DNA of 64,000 nt from Natrialba sp. SSL1 (GTDB taxonomy: Archaea > Halobacteriota > Halobacteria > Halobacteriales > Natrialbaceae). The stretch is from contig NZ_MASN01000040.1 of NCBI RefSeq assembly GCF_001861355.1, positions 84,605-148,604 on the forward strand, written 5' to 3'. The notes below the pieces were generated by a model. The model searched no databases. It was not told where the DNA came from and was given only the letters and a program-made list of their open reading frames with translations. Of the stretch, positions 26,130 through 35,090 are shown piece after piece. Positions within the stretch are counted from its first letter, which is position 1. Every line of letters begins with the position of its first letter. The position numbers and the translations under genes are program-made.

Positions 26130-27020
26130 GTGACCACCTCGACCGATACCGACACTGACACTGACAGCGCCGACACCGTCGACCGCTGGCGCTCGTCACT
26201 CACGCGCGCACTCGAGTTACTCGTCCACAGCAACCTCTTTATCTCGCTGGCGACGATGAGCGTCGTCGTGACGACGGCGCTGCTTGCCGACCTTCCCATC
26301 GAGGCGCTGCCGCTGTTCATCGTCTTCGCCGTGACGATGTTCGTCTACACCGTCAACCGGCTCACGGACCTCGCGGAGGACGAGGAAAACATGCCCGACC
26401 GAGCGGCGCTGACGCGACGGTACGGCCGACTCTGGCTGGCAGTCGGCGCTGGGCTGTACCTGCTCGCAATCGTCGCCGCCGTCGCCGCCGGCGTTCCGGG
26501 GGCCGGCTACATGCTCGTCCCGCTGCTCGTCGCCGCGGCGTACTCGAGTGGCCTGAAGCAGGTGTTTCTGGTGAAGAACGTGGTAGTCGGCCTCGCCTGG
26601 GGACTGTTGCCCCTCGGAATGGGCTACTACTACCAGCAGCTCTGGACCGTCGACATCCTGTTTTTGGCGGGCTACGTCACCGCGATGATTACTGTCGCAG
26701 CCGTCATCTTCGACCTCAAGGACATCACGGGGGACCGCGAGGAGGGGATTGCGACGGTGCCGAACGTTTTCGGGCCGCGCTGGACTCGCATCGGCGCGCA
26801 GGTGACAAACGTCGTGATCGCAGCGGTCGTCGTCGCACTCGTTCTGAGCGGAGTGCTCTCGAGTCGGTTCCTGATAGTGCTCGCGATGAACGCCTACGTC
26901 GGGGCGTACATTCCGTTCGCTGATCCGGATTACGGACCGCTGTACTACGGGTTCATCGTCGACGGCGAGCACATTTTTCTCGCCGCCGTCGTCACCGTCT
27001 TCGAGCTGCTCATCTGGTGA
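26130..27020 (+). CDS. UbiA-family prenyltransferase
   Basis: A 296-residue integral membrane enzyme starting at GTG. After a polar N-terminus with a T-D-T-D run it has about eight TM helices. Two Asp-rich motifs bind Mg-prenyl diphosphate: VNRLTDLAEDEENMPDR (about 75-91) and DLKDITGDREEG (about 197-208). UbiA members attach prenyl chains to aromatic rings, sugars or glycerol phosphates; the acceptor cannot be read here. It lies alone downstream of the divergent sucCD operon. A second UbiA member is encoded at 42382. Confidence 0.88.
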   Translation: MTTSTDTDTDTDSADTVDRWRSSLTRALELLVHSNLFISLATMSVVVTTALLADLPIEALPLFIVFAVTMFVYTVNRLTDLAEDEENMPDRAALTRRYGRLWLAVGAGLYLLAIVAAVAAGVPGAGYMLVPLLVAAAYSSGLKQVFLVKNVVVGLAWGLLPLGMGYYYQQLWTVDILFLAGYVTAMITVAAVIFDLKDITGDREEGIATVPNVFGPRWTRIGAQVTNVVIAAVVVALVLSGVLSSRFLIVLAMNAYVGAYIPFADPDYGPLYYGFIVDGEHIFLAAVVTVFELLIW

Positions 27021-27128
27021 CCCTGTGTTCGTCGGAGTCCTCCAAGAGCCGTGTACTCGAGTGCGCATCTGACCGTGTACGCTTATCTGACCGTGCACTC
27101 GAGTGGAAGCCTGAGAGAAAACAGCGGC

Positions 27129-27356
27129 TCAGTCCCGGTCCGTCGCTGCCCAGTCGCAGTCCTGGCACTTCTGTCCCGTCACGAACTCCGTCACCGACGG
27201 CATGTAGCCGACCTCGAGGACGTTCCCGCCGCACTCTGGACAGTCCGTCTCGGCCTCGGAAATTTGCTCGGCCTCCATAACGGAGTCGTCTTCGATCAGT
27301 TCTGCAAGCGTCTGTGCGGTCACCATTCGACCCTGAACGACGCGATTTTCGCTCAC
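27129..27356 (-). CDS. DUF5795-like zinc-ribbon protein
   Basis: A 75-residue protein starting at GTG as SENRVVQGRMVTAQTLAELI. It carries two zinc knuckles, CPECGGN and CQDCDWA, separated by VLEVGYMPSVTEFVTGQ. This matches a small haloarchaeal family of unknown role. An ATG ten codons later (27326) is an alternative start. It is convergent with the UbiA gene. Confidence 0.8.
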   Translation of the reverse strand: MSENRVVQGRMVTAQTLAELIEDDSVMEAEQISEAETDCPECGGNVLEVGYMPSVTEFVTGQKCQDCDWAATDRD

Positions 27357-27578
27357 GACTACCCATGTGAGCGCGACACTCCTAAGCGTTTTCAGCGCAG
27401 TTACACTGTGTGATAGATTCGTCGCTCTGCGTATGGTTGGGTACAATTCTGATGAGGTGTGAGGAGATGGTGTGGACGTGCCGCCAAAATATGCGTTTCG
27501 GTGGTAAGAGACGACTACTGACCGCTGCCTGTCACTGCGTGCACAACGGTATAAGTCCCATCGACCGTCTGTGACCGC

Positions 27579-27947
27579 ATGGAGACACACTGGGCGACCG
27601 TGGACGGCGTTCGTCTGGAACTGCCGTGTGATTGTACGGTTACAGAGCTCCGCGAGGAACTGCACAAGCCAACCGATGCGGTCCTCGTCGCAGTGACCGG
27701 TGATCTGGTATCCGTCGTCCACGATGACGACCAGCCGCTTTCGGACTTGATCGCTGGCTGTGCGGATACGTACTACTTCTGGCGAGCCGCAGAGCCAACG
27801 CGAAACGAGATTCTCGCTGCACCGGAACTCGAGCGTGCGGTCGAAACAGCCACAGACGGACCAGGGGTCGAAGCAGCGACCGGGAACAAGACCACGACCG
27901 ACAGCGAGAGCGAGACCACGTTCCAGCGTCCCGGAATCGACAACTGA
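27579..27947 (+). CDS. Hypothetical protein
   Basis: A 122-residue protein without a recognised domain. Its first 70 residues (THWATVDGVRLELPCDCTVT through LVAVTGDLVSVVHDDDQPL) have the alternating pattern of a small beta-grasp fold such as ThiS/ubiquitin-like proteins, but lack the terminal Gly-Gly. The last 40 residues are acidic and low in complexity. The fold suggestion is weak. No neighbours suggest a pathway. Confidence 0.6.
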   Translation: METHWATVDGVRLELPCDCTVTELREELHKPTDAVLVAVTGDLVSVVHDDDQPLSDLIAGCADTYYFWRAAEPTRNEILAAPELERAVETATDGPGVEAATGNKTTTDSESETTFQRPGIDN

Positions 27948-28465
27948 ACCCGATGGGTCGGCTAGTCGACTCGCTGTCACAGGAGATATAGGAACGGTCT
28001 CGATTCTGAAGTCCAATTGGACAGTGTCCACGGGAGACACGTCAGCTGTGGCGACCAGCAATCGTCCGGAACGCCGCAGGGTGTAACCATAATTTGGTCA
28101 CGCGATAGACACCTGTAGAGACCAGTACACAAATTCCAGAAAGTCGACAGCTCCAGTGATACCAGAGGACGCAATTCGGGCACGCAAAATGTGGTTACGA
28201 TCACAGTCACGGGTTCCGAACGGATGTGACGGTGCAGATACCCTCACTGCCGGAGAGAGCCACTCTCGATCCAGTAGAAGAGACCATTACTCGGTGCTAA
28301 ATACGTGTTTCTCGTTCGAAATTCAGACAAGTCGAGATTAGTAGAGGAACGATCGCTCCGGTTTATTGTCCAACGAGGACACGTCGCTATCCGACACAGA
28401 GCGTGTCGATAGTGCGATACCAGCGCTATCCAGGCGAACGCACACTACGGTGACAGGTACATACA
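27948..28465. other. 518-bp intergenic region upstream of the quinoprotein gene
   Basis: I find no gene on either strand. Near its right end lies a hairpin (28385-28414), which begins about 80 bases before the ATG at 28466. An AT-rich stretch near 28290-28360 may hold the promoter. Confidence 0.5.
28385..28414. promoter_or_regulatory. Hairpin or imperfect palindrome upstream of PQQ sugar dehydrogenase
   Basis: CTATCCGACAC pairs with GTGTCGATAG across the 5-base loop AGAGC, with one bulged C; a G-U and a C-G pair extend the stem. Position (about 50 bases from the start codon) suits an operator or an mRNA leader structure. Low certainty. Confidence 0.35.
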
Positions 28466-30742
28466 ATGACAGCACATCAGTCAGACCGATCACACACGGT
28501 ATCCAGGCGGCTCCTGATGCAGGCGACTGCACTCGCGTCTGTTTCAGGGTTTGCGACGACGGCACTCGCACAGGACGGTGAAAACAACCAGATAGAACTG
28601 CTGGGCCGAACCAGTGGCTGGATCGGAAGCTCTCCCGATGATATCGCAGACGAGCGCAATCCGACGCTCGAACTCGTCGAGGGCGAGGAGTACACCCTCA
28701 TCTGGGAGAACGAAGACGGCGCCGGACACAACTTCGTCATCGAAGACGAAGAAGGTGAAGAGAACTTCGTCGAAACGGACGTCATCTCGGGGACGGGCGA
28801 GACCCAGGAAGTCGAGTTCACCGCCGAGGAAGGGATGGCCGAGTACTACTGTGCACCCCATCCCCAGTCCATGCGCGGGGATATCGAACTCGTCGACGAG
28901 GCTAACGGCGAGGAAGAAGAGGTCGAAGACGAACCGGACGCCATCATCGGCGACGGCCCAACCGTCGGCCTCGAAACCGTCGCCGACGGCCTGAACGCAC
29001 CCATCGACCTCCAGTTTGCAGAGGAGGAGACCGATCGCCGATTCATCGTCGACCAGACCGGTCAGATTCACATCCACGGCGAGGACGGACTCGAGGACGA
29101 GCCGTTCCTCGACATCGAAGATCGGATGGTCGAACTCGACGGCGACTTCGACGAGCGCGGCCTGCTCGGACTCGCCTTCCACCCGGAGTTCGAGGAGAAC
29201 GGACGATTCTATGTCCGGTACAGCGCGCCGGGTGAGGAGCCAGAGTACGGCGCACCCGGTGCGGAAGTGCCGGAAGTCGTCGACCACCTCGATACACTCG
29301 CACAGTTCGAGACGGCCGACGACGACAACACGGAAGCAGATCCCGATTCCGAGGAAATCCTCCTCGAGATCCCACAGCCGCAGTTCAACCACAACGCGGG
29401 TCCGATCGCGTTCGGGCCTGATGACTGTCTCTACGTTTCGACAGGTGACGGTGGTGGTGCCGGTGACAGCGACGAGGGACACGTCGACGACTGGTATCCC
29501 GAAATCGAAGGCGGCAACGGACAGGACACCGAGCACAACCTACTCGGCGGCATTCTCCGACTCGATGTCGACGACGACGGTGACGAGGAGCGAAACTACG
29601 GCATTCCCGACGACAACCCGCTCGTCGACTCCGAGGAGAACCTGCCGGAGTACTGGGCGTGGGGACTGCGTAACCCGTGGGGTATGTCCTTCGAGAACGG
29701 CGAACTGCTCGCCGCAGACGTCGGGCAGGCGCTGTTCGAGATCATCAACCACGTCGAGGAGGGCGGCAACTACGGCTGGAACGTCTGGGAAGGGACCCAC
29801 TGTTTCGACCCAGACACGCCCGAAGAGCCGCCGGAGGATTGTCCAGACAGTGTCTCGGACGATCTCCCCGAGCCACGCGCCGGCGAACCGCTACTCGGCC
29901 CCGTAATCGAGTACCCACAGGAAGTCGATATGGGTCGGTACGGCGACGAGGCCAACGGGGACGAGGAGAACGGCGACGAAGAAGACGCCGAACGCGGGGC
30001 CGAAACCGACAACGGCGAGCGCGACCGCATCGGCACCGCGATCATCGGCGGCACGATGTACGAGGCCGGCGAGATCGGGGAGCTCGAGAACGCCTACGTC
30101 TTCGGTGACTGGAGCTGGGACGGCGAAGGTCCCGGCCGACTCTTCATCGCCCACCCGCCAGAAGGGTGGCCAAACGGTGAAGAGGATCCCGAGGACGACG
30201 AGGACGAGGACGATGCAGCCCTCGACGACGAGAACGACAACGGCGTCGAGGACGATGACGACGAGGTCGAGAACGGAGCGGACGACGATGCAGAGGACGA
30301 AAACGGCGAGGACTTCGAGCCGGTCGATCCCGAAGGTGAAAACGGAGCGGACGACGAGAACGGGACCGACGAAGACGGACTCGAACAGTACCATCCGCCG
30401 GACGAGGTCGACCTCTGGGACATCGAAGAGCTCACCGTCGAAGGCGACGGCGAAGTCGCTGGCGATGGCATGATGGAGCAGCTCGTCTACGCCTTCGGCC
30501 GCGACGCCGACGGCGAGGTCTACGTCCTGACGTCCGACACGCCGACGATCGAGGGCGAAGGCTTCGTCAGCCGTATTGTGCCGGCTGACGATGAGGATGT
30601 CGACGAAGAGGAAGACGGAGTCGTGGACGAGGACGAAGACGACCTCGACGAAGAGGACGATGCAATGGACGACGATGAAGATGACGTCGAGGTCGACGAC
30701 GATATCGAAGACGACGAAAACGACGAAAACGAGGACAACTGA
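28466..30742 (+). CDS. Tat-exported PQQ-dependent sugar dehydrogenase with N-terminal cupredoxin domain
   Basis: A 758-residue predicted secreted quinoprotein. A Tat signal (VSRRLLMQATALASV) precedes a type 1 copper domain (about 42-145) with ligands His88 (GAGHNF), Cys129, His132 and Met136 (CAPHPQSM). The soluble glucose dehydrogenase/Asd-type beta-propeller (about 160-720) has LLGLAFHPEF, NHNAGPIAFGPD (catalytic His region), YVSTGDGG, LLGGILRLD, WAWGLRNPWGMSF and EGGNYGWNVWEG. Acidic low-complexity loops and tail follow. The fused copper site can take electrons from PQQ directly. Substrate is unknown and no pqq biosynthesis gene is nearby. Confidence 0.9.
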   Translation: MTAHQSDRSHTVSRRLLMQATALASVSGFATTALAQDGENNQIELLGRTSGWIGSSPDDIADERNPTLELVEGEEYTLIWENEDGAGHNFVIEDEEGEENFVETDVISGTGETQEVEFTAEEGMAEYYCAPHPQSMRGDIELVDEANGEEEEVEDEPDAIIGDGPTVGLETVADGLNAPIDLQFAEEETDRRFIVDQTGQIHIHGEDGLEDEPFLDIEDRMVELDGDFDERGLLGLAFHPEFEENGRFYVRYSAPGEEPEYGAPGAEVPEVVDHLDTLAQFETADDDNTEADPDSEEILLEIPQPQFNHNAGPIAFGPDDCLYVSTGDGGGAGDSDEGHVDDWYPEIEGGNGQDTEHNLLGGILRLDVDDDGDEERNYGIPDDNPLVDSEENLPEYWAWGLRNPWGMSFENGELLAADVGQALFEIINHVEEGGNYGWNVWEGTHCFDPDTPEEPPEDCPDSVSDDLPEPRAGEPLLGPVIEYPQEVDMGRYGDEANGDEENGDEEDAERGAETDNGERDRIGTAIIGGTMYEAGEIGELENAYVFGDWSWDGEGPGRLFIAHPPEGWPNGEEDPEDDEDEDDAALDDENDNGVEDDDDEVENGADDDAEDENGEDFEPVDPEGENGADDENGTDEDGLEQYHPPDEVDLWDIEELTVEGDGEVAGDGMMEQLVYAFGRDADGEVYVLTSDTPTIEGEGFVSRIVPADDEDVDEEEDGVVDEDEDDLDEEDDAMDDDEDDVEVDDDIEDDENDENEDN

Positions 30743-30867
30743 CGGATACTGACACGAGGATCCGTCAAACGGCCTCGACTCGGTCGACGCTCTCGTTCAT
30801 TTTTCGGCAGTAAGAAGGAGGTGATTCGCTGCTGAGAGTGTCCCGTAACTTGTAACGTGGTGTTCGT

Positions 30868-30916
30868 GGCTCGTAGCTCGTGACTCAGGACTCAGGACTC
30901 GTGATTCGTGACTCGT
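30868..30916. repeat. Seven-copy 7-bp tandem repeat (GACTCGT-type)
   Basis: Seven consecutive heptamers: GGCTCGT, AGCTCGT, GACTCAG, GACTCAG, GACTCGT, GATTCGT and GACTCGT. The array lies between two convergent quinoprotein genes, where it could serve as a termination or slippage site. Confidence 0.75.
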
Positions 30917-30975
30917 GATGACACGGAGTCGAGGATCCGAAAACAGCTGCCGTCAAAAAACGAACGGGGAATCGA

Positions 30976-32892
30976 TCAGCGCTGCAGTGAGAGGACGGCG
31001 AACCGGTTTCCTGGCTCGGTCCAGTCCTCACGTTCGCCGCCTGCCGGTGCGGCGACGTACTGTTTGTCTTCGCCGGGATCGTACCAGCTGATCGGCGCAC
31101 CGGAGACGGCGGCCCCGACGTTCCACTCGGCCAGTTCTTCGCCGGTCTCCGTGTCGAACGCGGTGAACAGGTCGCGACCATCGCCGGCGAAGGTGATCCC
31201 GGTCGCCGTGGTCATCGAACCGCCCCACGGCGGGGTCTGCTGCCAGCTGTACCACTGTTGCCACTTCACCTCGCCGGTGAACGGGTCGATACCGGCGAGA
31301 ACGCCGCCGTTTTCGTTCCAGAACGGTACCTCTTCTTCTTCGATCTCTTCGGCTGCTTCCTCCTCTTCTTCTTCCTCTTCCTCGTCCTCCTCGTCCTCCT
31401 CGTCATCGTCGACTGTCTCGACATCCTCTTCCTCGTCTTCGAGTTCCTCTTCGACCTCGACGATCTCTTCGCGCGGCGTTTCGATATCCGGTTCGTCGAT
31501 CTCCTCTTCCTCGCCCGGGACCCGGTCTCGTCTGATCGTGTCCATGCCGATGTAGACCTCACCCGGCTCGTACTCGACCTCGAACCAGGAGAACTTCATC
31601 GGGTGGTTCACGCCCTTGACGACCATCGTCCGCGAAACTGGGTCGAAGGAACTGGTCTGTGGGTTCGTACCGCCGCGGAGCTCCGGCATAATCCACGGCG
31701 CATCCTCCAGATCCTCGTACGGCGGCAGCGACCACATGTTGTGGTGCTGGACGTACTCCTCGCTTCGCTGGTGGAGCTGTCCAGTCTCCATGTTGACCGT
31801 GTAGACCCAGCCGGTTTTGCCGGGCCACGCCGCAAACCGCGTCGGCTCGCCGTTGTGCTCCTCTTCGAAGACCAGCGCCGGACTCGGTGAGTCGTAGTCC
31901 CACCAGTCGTGTGGCGCGTCCTGGTAGTGCCACTCGTACTCGCCCGTCTGGATGTCGACCGCGACTTTTCCTGCCGTGTAGGGGTTGAATCCCGGCCGAA
32001 CGGTTCCATACCAGGGCCCTGGGTTTGCAGACGGGATGATGATCGTCCCGCTCTCGGGATCGAGGTTCGACGCCGCCCAGGCCGTCCCGCCGCCGTGCAT
32101 CCAGGAGTCGCCGACCCACTCGTGTTCGGGCGTCATATTCACCCGCCACTCCGGCGAGCCGTCCTCGACGTTGATCCCGTCGAAGAATCCACTAACACCG
32201 AACTCACCGCCGAAGCTCCCCTTCATCAGAACGCCGTCACAGATCATCGGCGGGAACGACGATGTGGTCCCGCGCGAGCGCTCCCAGCGAAGTTCCTCGT
32301 GCATGCCGACATCGGTGTCGGCGACCTCTCCGCGATACGCCGCCGCACCGTTGTAGTACCACTCCGGCTCACCGGTATAGCGATCCATCGCGAGCACGCC
32401 GAGATCCAACGTACTCTTGTAGATCATGTCACCGAGCACCGCCGGCCCACGCTCTGCCGGCGGCGTCTCCGCCGATGTTCCGTCTGCGTTCTCGTAGATG
32501 TTCCGCCACAGAATTTCTCCGGTTCGGCCATTGATCGCGTACAGCCTGTCCGGTCCGATCGTCTGATAGATAATCGGCGGATCGCCCTGCACTACCAGCG
32601 GCGACCCCTGGAAGTCGTTCTCCGGCGCACCCAACTCGAGTACGTACTCGAACTCGAGTTGGTCGACGTTCTCCGGCGTGATCTGGTCGGCCGTCGTGTG
32701 GCGGTGGCCTTCGTAGTTGTTACCGAAGACGAGCCAGTTCTCGGGGTTCTGCCCGGATTCGCGGATGTCGGATTCGGTGATATCGACCTCCGGAATCTGG
32801 TCTGTATCGTACTGTTCGAGCTGCGATTCGCCGGGCATCTCGTCCCACGGTGCGTCTTCCGGGAGTTCTTCGAGGTGTGATTCGAACGTCAT
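30976..32892 (-). CDS. PQQ-dependent alcohol-dehydrogenase-like quinoprotein without its own signal peptide
   Basis: A 638-residue eight-bladed propeller of the methanol/ethanol dehydrogenase family. It begins the propeller with ENWLVFGNNYEGHRHTTAD and has repeating W-docking strands such as YAINGRTGEILWRN. Active-site regions are PSANPGPWYG, the catalytic Asp region APHDWWDYDSPSP, and WNENGGVLAGIDPFTGEVKW. The adjacent Cys pair of methanol dehydrogenases is missing. A run of acidic residues (about 470-535) is inserted before the last blades. The N-terminus is polar with no Tat or Sec signal, yet such enzymes work outside the membrane. It overlaps a Tat-signal gene by 4 bases, which may provide export. 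Confidence 0.9.
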   Translation of the reverse strand: MTFESHLEELPEDAPWDEMPGESQLEQYDTDQIPEVDITESDIRESGQNPENWLVFGNNYEGHRHTTADQITPENVDQLEFEYVLELGAPENDFQGSPLVVQGDPPIIYQTIGPDRLYAINGRTGEILWRNIYENADGTSAETPPAERGPAVLGDMIYKSTLDLGVLAMDRYTGEPEWYYNGAAAYRGEVADTDVGMHEELRWERSRGTTSSFPPMICDGVLMKGSFGGEFGVSGFFDGINVEDGSPEWRVNMTPEHEWVGDSWMHGGGTAWAASNLDPESGTIIIPSANPGPWYGTVRPGFNPYTAGKVAVDIQTGEYEWHYQDAPHDWWDYDSPSPALVFEEEHNGEPTRFAAWPGKTGWVYTVNMETGQLHQRSEEYVQHHNMWSLPPYEDLEDAPWIMPELRGGTNPQTSSFDPVSRTMVVKGVNHPMKFSWFEVEYEPGEVYIGMDTIRRDRVPGEEEEIDEPDIETPREEIVEVEEELEDEEEDVETVDDDEEDEEDEEEEEEEEEAAEEIEEEEVPFWNENGGVLAGIDPFTGEVKWQQWYSWQQTPPWGGSMTTATGITFAGDGRDLFTAFDTETGEELAEWNVGAAVSGAPISWYDPGEDKQYVAAPAGGEREDWTEPGNRFAVLSLQR

Positions 32893-33824
32893 TGGCTGGT
32901 CACCCCAGCTGGGGCGCGCTTGTCGTCGGTGATTCGGATCACGTCGTCGAGCAGGAACTCCTGGCCGATGATCATGATCGCGCTGCTGCCGCTGATCAGA
33001 GTCGAGAGGTGTTCGTCCGCGATGGAGCCCTCCGCGAGGTCGCGCGCGGCGGCACCCATGAGGTAGTAGCCGCCGAGCATGGACTTAATGTCCCAGAGCC
33101 CGCGGTCGATCATCTCTGAGGTGACGAGCACTTCGTTCGTCCAGAGGTAGTGATCGAGGCCGTCGATCCACAGCAGGGATCCTTCCGCAGCTCGCTGATG
33201 CAGGGGCGCAACGTAGTCGTAGACGACGCCGTCGTCGAGCGCCTCTGCCGGCGGGTATGCCTCTGTCGGCATCCACCACGAGAGCTGTTCGCGCGCGTTG
33301 ACGATGTTTGTCACGAGCGCTGCTTGCTCCTGTTCGGCGAAACCAACCTCTGCCAGCGTGGCCGGCAGCGCGTCGAGGTGGAGCAACTGCCGTGTCGTCG
33401 TCTCGATGTGTTCGGGCGTGAACGCCGGCAGCGTCTGCTCTGCGCTCGCAAAGAAGCCGACATCCGCCAGGTGCGCGTTGATCTCCCACGCTGGCCCGGT
33501 CAGCGCCTGATACGCCTCGGAGCCGGCCTCGGGAACGCCCATCGTCTCGATTTCGGGCAACTGCTCGAAGGACGCCGTCAACGCACCCAATTGGTTGCTC
33601 AACAGTGTGGCGTCGAGCGAGCCGGTAAGCCCGTCACGAATCCCCTGTCCCATTTCGGCCAGCCCGCTTGCTGTGCCGCTCGATACCTCCGCTCTGAGGT
33701 CGTGCAACGTCGCTCCCGCGATCGTCCCGCCGGCGATGACACCGAGTGCCTTCAGGAACTCACGGCGTTCATCGTCGCTGACCTCTCCGTAACTATACCG
33801 CTCTCTTGGGTCGGTACCGTATGC
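32889..33824 (-). CDS. Tat-signal protein partnering the PQQ dehydrogenase
   Basis: A 311-residue protein of no family I recognise. The Tat motif DERREFLKALGVIAGGTI (about 15-32) is near the N-terminus, followed by an alpha-helical domain with AWEINAHLADVGFFAS, EQEQAALVTNIVNAREQLSW and SLLWIDGLDHYLWTNEVL. Its stop overlaps the start of the PQQ dehydrogenase (ATGA), so the two are co-translated. I infer that it is a structural subunit which carries the signal-less enzyme through the Tat pore. MAYGTDP is chosen as start over a Met 11 codons upstream because an AT-rich TATA-like element lies near 33855-33865. Confidence 0.8.
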   Translation of the reverse strand, partial: AYGTDPRERYSYGEVSDDERREFLKALGVIAGGTIAGATLHDLRAEVSSGTASGLAEMGQGIRDGLTGSLDATLLSNQLGALTASFEQLPEIETMGVPEAGSEAYQALTGPAWEINAHLADVGFFASAEQTLPAFTPEHIETTTRQLLHLDALPATLAEVGFAEQEQAALVTNIVNAREQLSWWMPTEAYPPAEALDDGVVYDYVAPLHQRAAEGSLLWIDGLDHYLWTNEVLVTSEMIDRGLWDIKSMLGGYYLMGAAARDLAEGSIADEHLSTLISGSSAIMIIGQEFLLDDVIRITDDKRAPAGVTSQ

Positions 33825-34229
33825 CATGGCACAGGAGAACGCGGGACAGTCCAGCAATTAGCTGTTTCCACAGTTTCGACTTCTGCGAGAGGTTTCTCGA
33901 CGTGTACTGTGATATGTTACCAAGTTTTACCCTCGCCATCCCTCATTTCGGTGAATAATAGTATGTTGGCCGAGCCGACAACCTGCATCGGAACACAGCC
34001 GAAACAGGCATCACTTGTACAACGATCACCATCCGAGTCACCATCTATAATATCATGTTAAGATGACACCAAGTAGTGCACATAGCGCGAGACTATCACG
34101 CCGCGACGAATCACGATATTGCCCTCGCTGTGAGAGTCTGGTTTGGTAGTGATTTCGATTATATAAACAAAGATCCAAATCACGTTGGAGTAAGTATTGA
34201 CTTGGAAGCGCTACAATTCATAATTACCG
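33825..34229. other. Intergenic region with divergent promoters
   Basis: No gene is supported. The left part holds the promoter of the Tat-signal gene (minus strand, about 33855-33865). The right part is AT-rich, with a strong TATA-like ATTATATAAAC at 34158-34168 that could drive the winged-helix gene with a leader of about 40 bases. A 60-codon open frame at 34076-34258 overlaps this promoter and the next gene and is not credible. Confidence 0.5.
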
Positions 34230-34598
34230 ATGGCGAGAAAGCAATCCCTCACGAATGACGCCGCACATACGATTCTCTCGGATCCCCAGCGACGACACCT
34301 CCTCTATCTTCTGAAGAAGAATGGGAAGCGAACCGTCGACGACCTTGCATACCAGATCGCTGCCCAAGAACAGGATGCACATCCGGAGACAGTCAGCGAG
34401 GAAGCCTACCAACGTGTTGCCATTTCACTCGTACACAAGCACCTCCCGCTGCTTGACGATCATAACGTCATTCAATATGATCAGGAAAATCAGGAAGTCA
34501 TTCTCATGGATGTATTCGATGATCTTAAGGGCTCCTTTGGAGAACGCGAGCGCACCGGCAAGACCTCAATTCTCCAAAAGTTGGTCCCTGGCTATTAG
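34230..34598 (+). CDS. Winged-helix protein (DUF7344-like)
   Basis: A 122-residue protein with a winged-helix pattern: AAHTILSDPQRRHLLYLLKK, then GKRTVDDLAYQIAAQE, HPETVSEEAYQRVAISLVHK, and HLPLLDDHNVIQYDQENQEV. This matches a large haloarchaeal family of small regulators whose targets are mostly unknown. It is convergent with the response regulator. The window's base composition here is less GC-rich than in neighbours, mainly in the upstream region. Confidence 0.82.
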   Translation: MARKQSLTNDAAHTILSDPQRRHLLYLLKKNGKRTVDDLAYQIAAQEQDAHPETVSEEAYQRVAISLVHKHLPLLDDHNVIQYDQENQEVILMDVFDDLKGSFGERERTGKTSILQKLVPGY

Positions 34599-34646
34599 AT
34601 CCCGCGTGACTGTCATCGTTCCTGTGCCCCGTTGCTATTTATCTTC

Positions 34647-35090
34647 TTATCGGCTGTCACATTCGGGTAGCTGAACGAGAGAGAGCCAGAACTGTTCGAG
34701 CGTCTGGATCGTATCGATAAACTCAACCGGGTCGACTGGTTTCGTCAGATAGGCATTGGCGTGGAGGTCGTACGATTTGACCAGATCATCGTGGCTATCT
34801 GAGCTCGTGAGAACGATAACTGGGATATGCCTCAAATTGGAGTCCGCTTTGAGCTCTTCAAGGACTTCCTCACCGTCCTTCCGTGGCAGGTTGAGATCAA
34901 GCAGGATGAGATCCGGACACGGCGCATCGGCGAACTCGCCGCGCTGGTAACAGAAGTCGAGTGCATCAACGCCGTCTTCCGTCACGTGGAGTGTGTTAGC
35001 GATCTTCCCGTCCTTGAACGCTTCTCGGGTGAGTCGAACATCACCAGGGTTGTCCTCAACGAGGAGAATATCTGCTTCATTCTTGCTCAT
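34647..35090 (-). CDS. Receiver-domain response regulator (Rcp1-like)
   Basis: A 147-residue single-domain response regulator. The acidic pocket is LVEDNPGDVRL (Glu12, Asp13), the phospho-acceptor is Asp65 in DLILLDLNLPRKDG, followed by VIVLTSSDSHDD and the conserved Lys in YLTKPVDPVEF. It has no output domain, so it acts by protein contact, like Rcp1/CheY proteins. The start overlaps the stop of the kinase gene by 4 bases, marking a cognate pair. Confidence 0.93.
   Translation of the reverse strand: MSKNEADILLVEDNPGDVRLTREAFKDGKIANTLHVTEDGVDALDFCYQRGEFADAPCPDLILLDLNLPRKDGEEVLEELKADSNLRHIPVIVLTSSDSHDDLVKSYDLHANAYLTKPVDPVEFIDTIQTLEQFWLSLVQLPECDSR

Noticed and set aside
34076..34258. 60-codon open frame upstream of the winged-helix gene
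   Set aside because: It covers the TATA box and runs into the next gene in another frame; no family resemblance.
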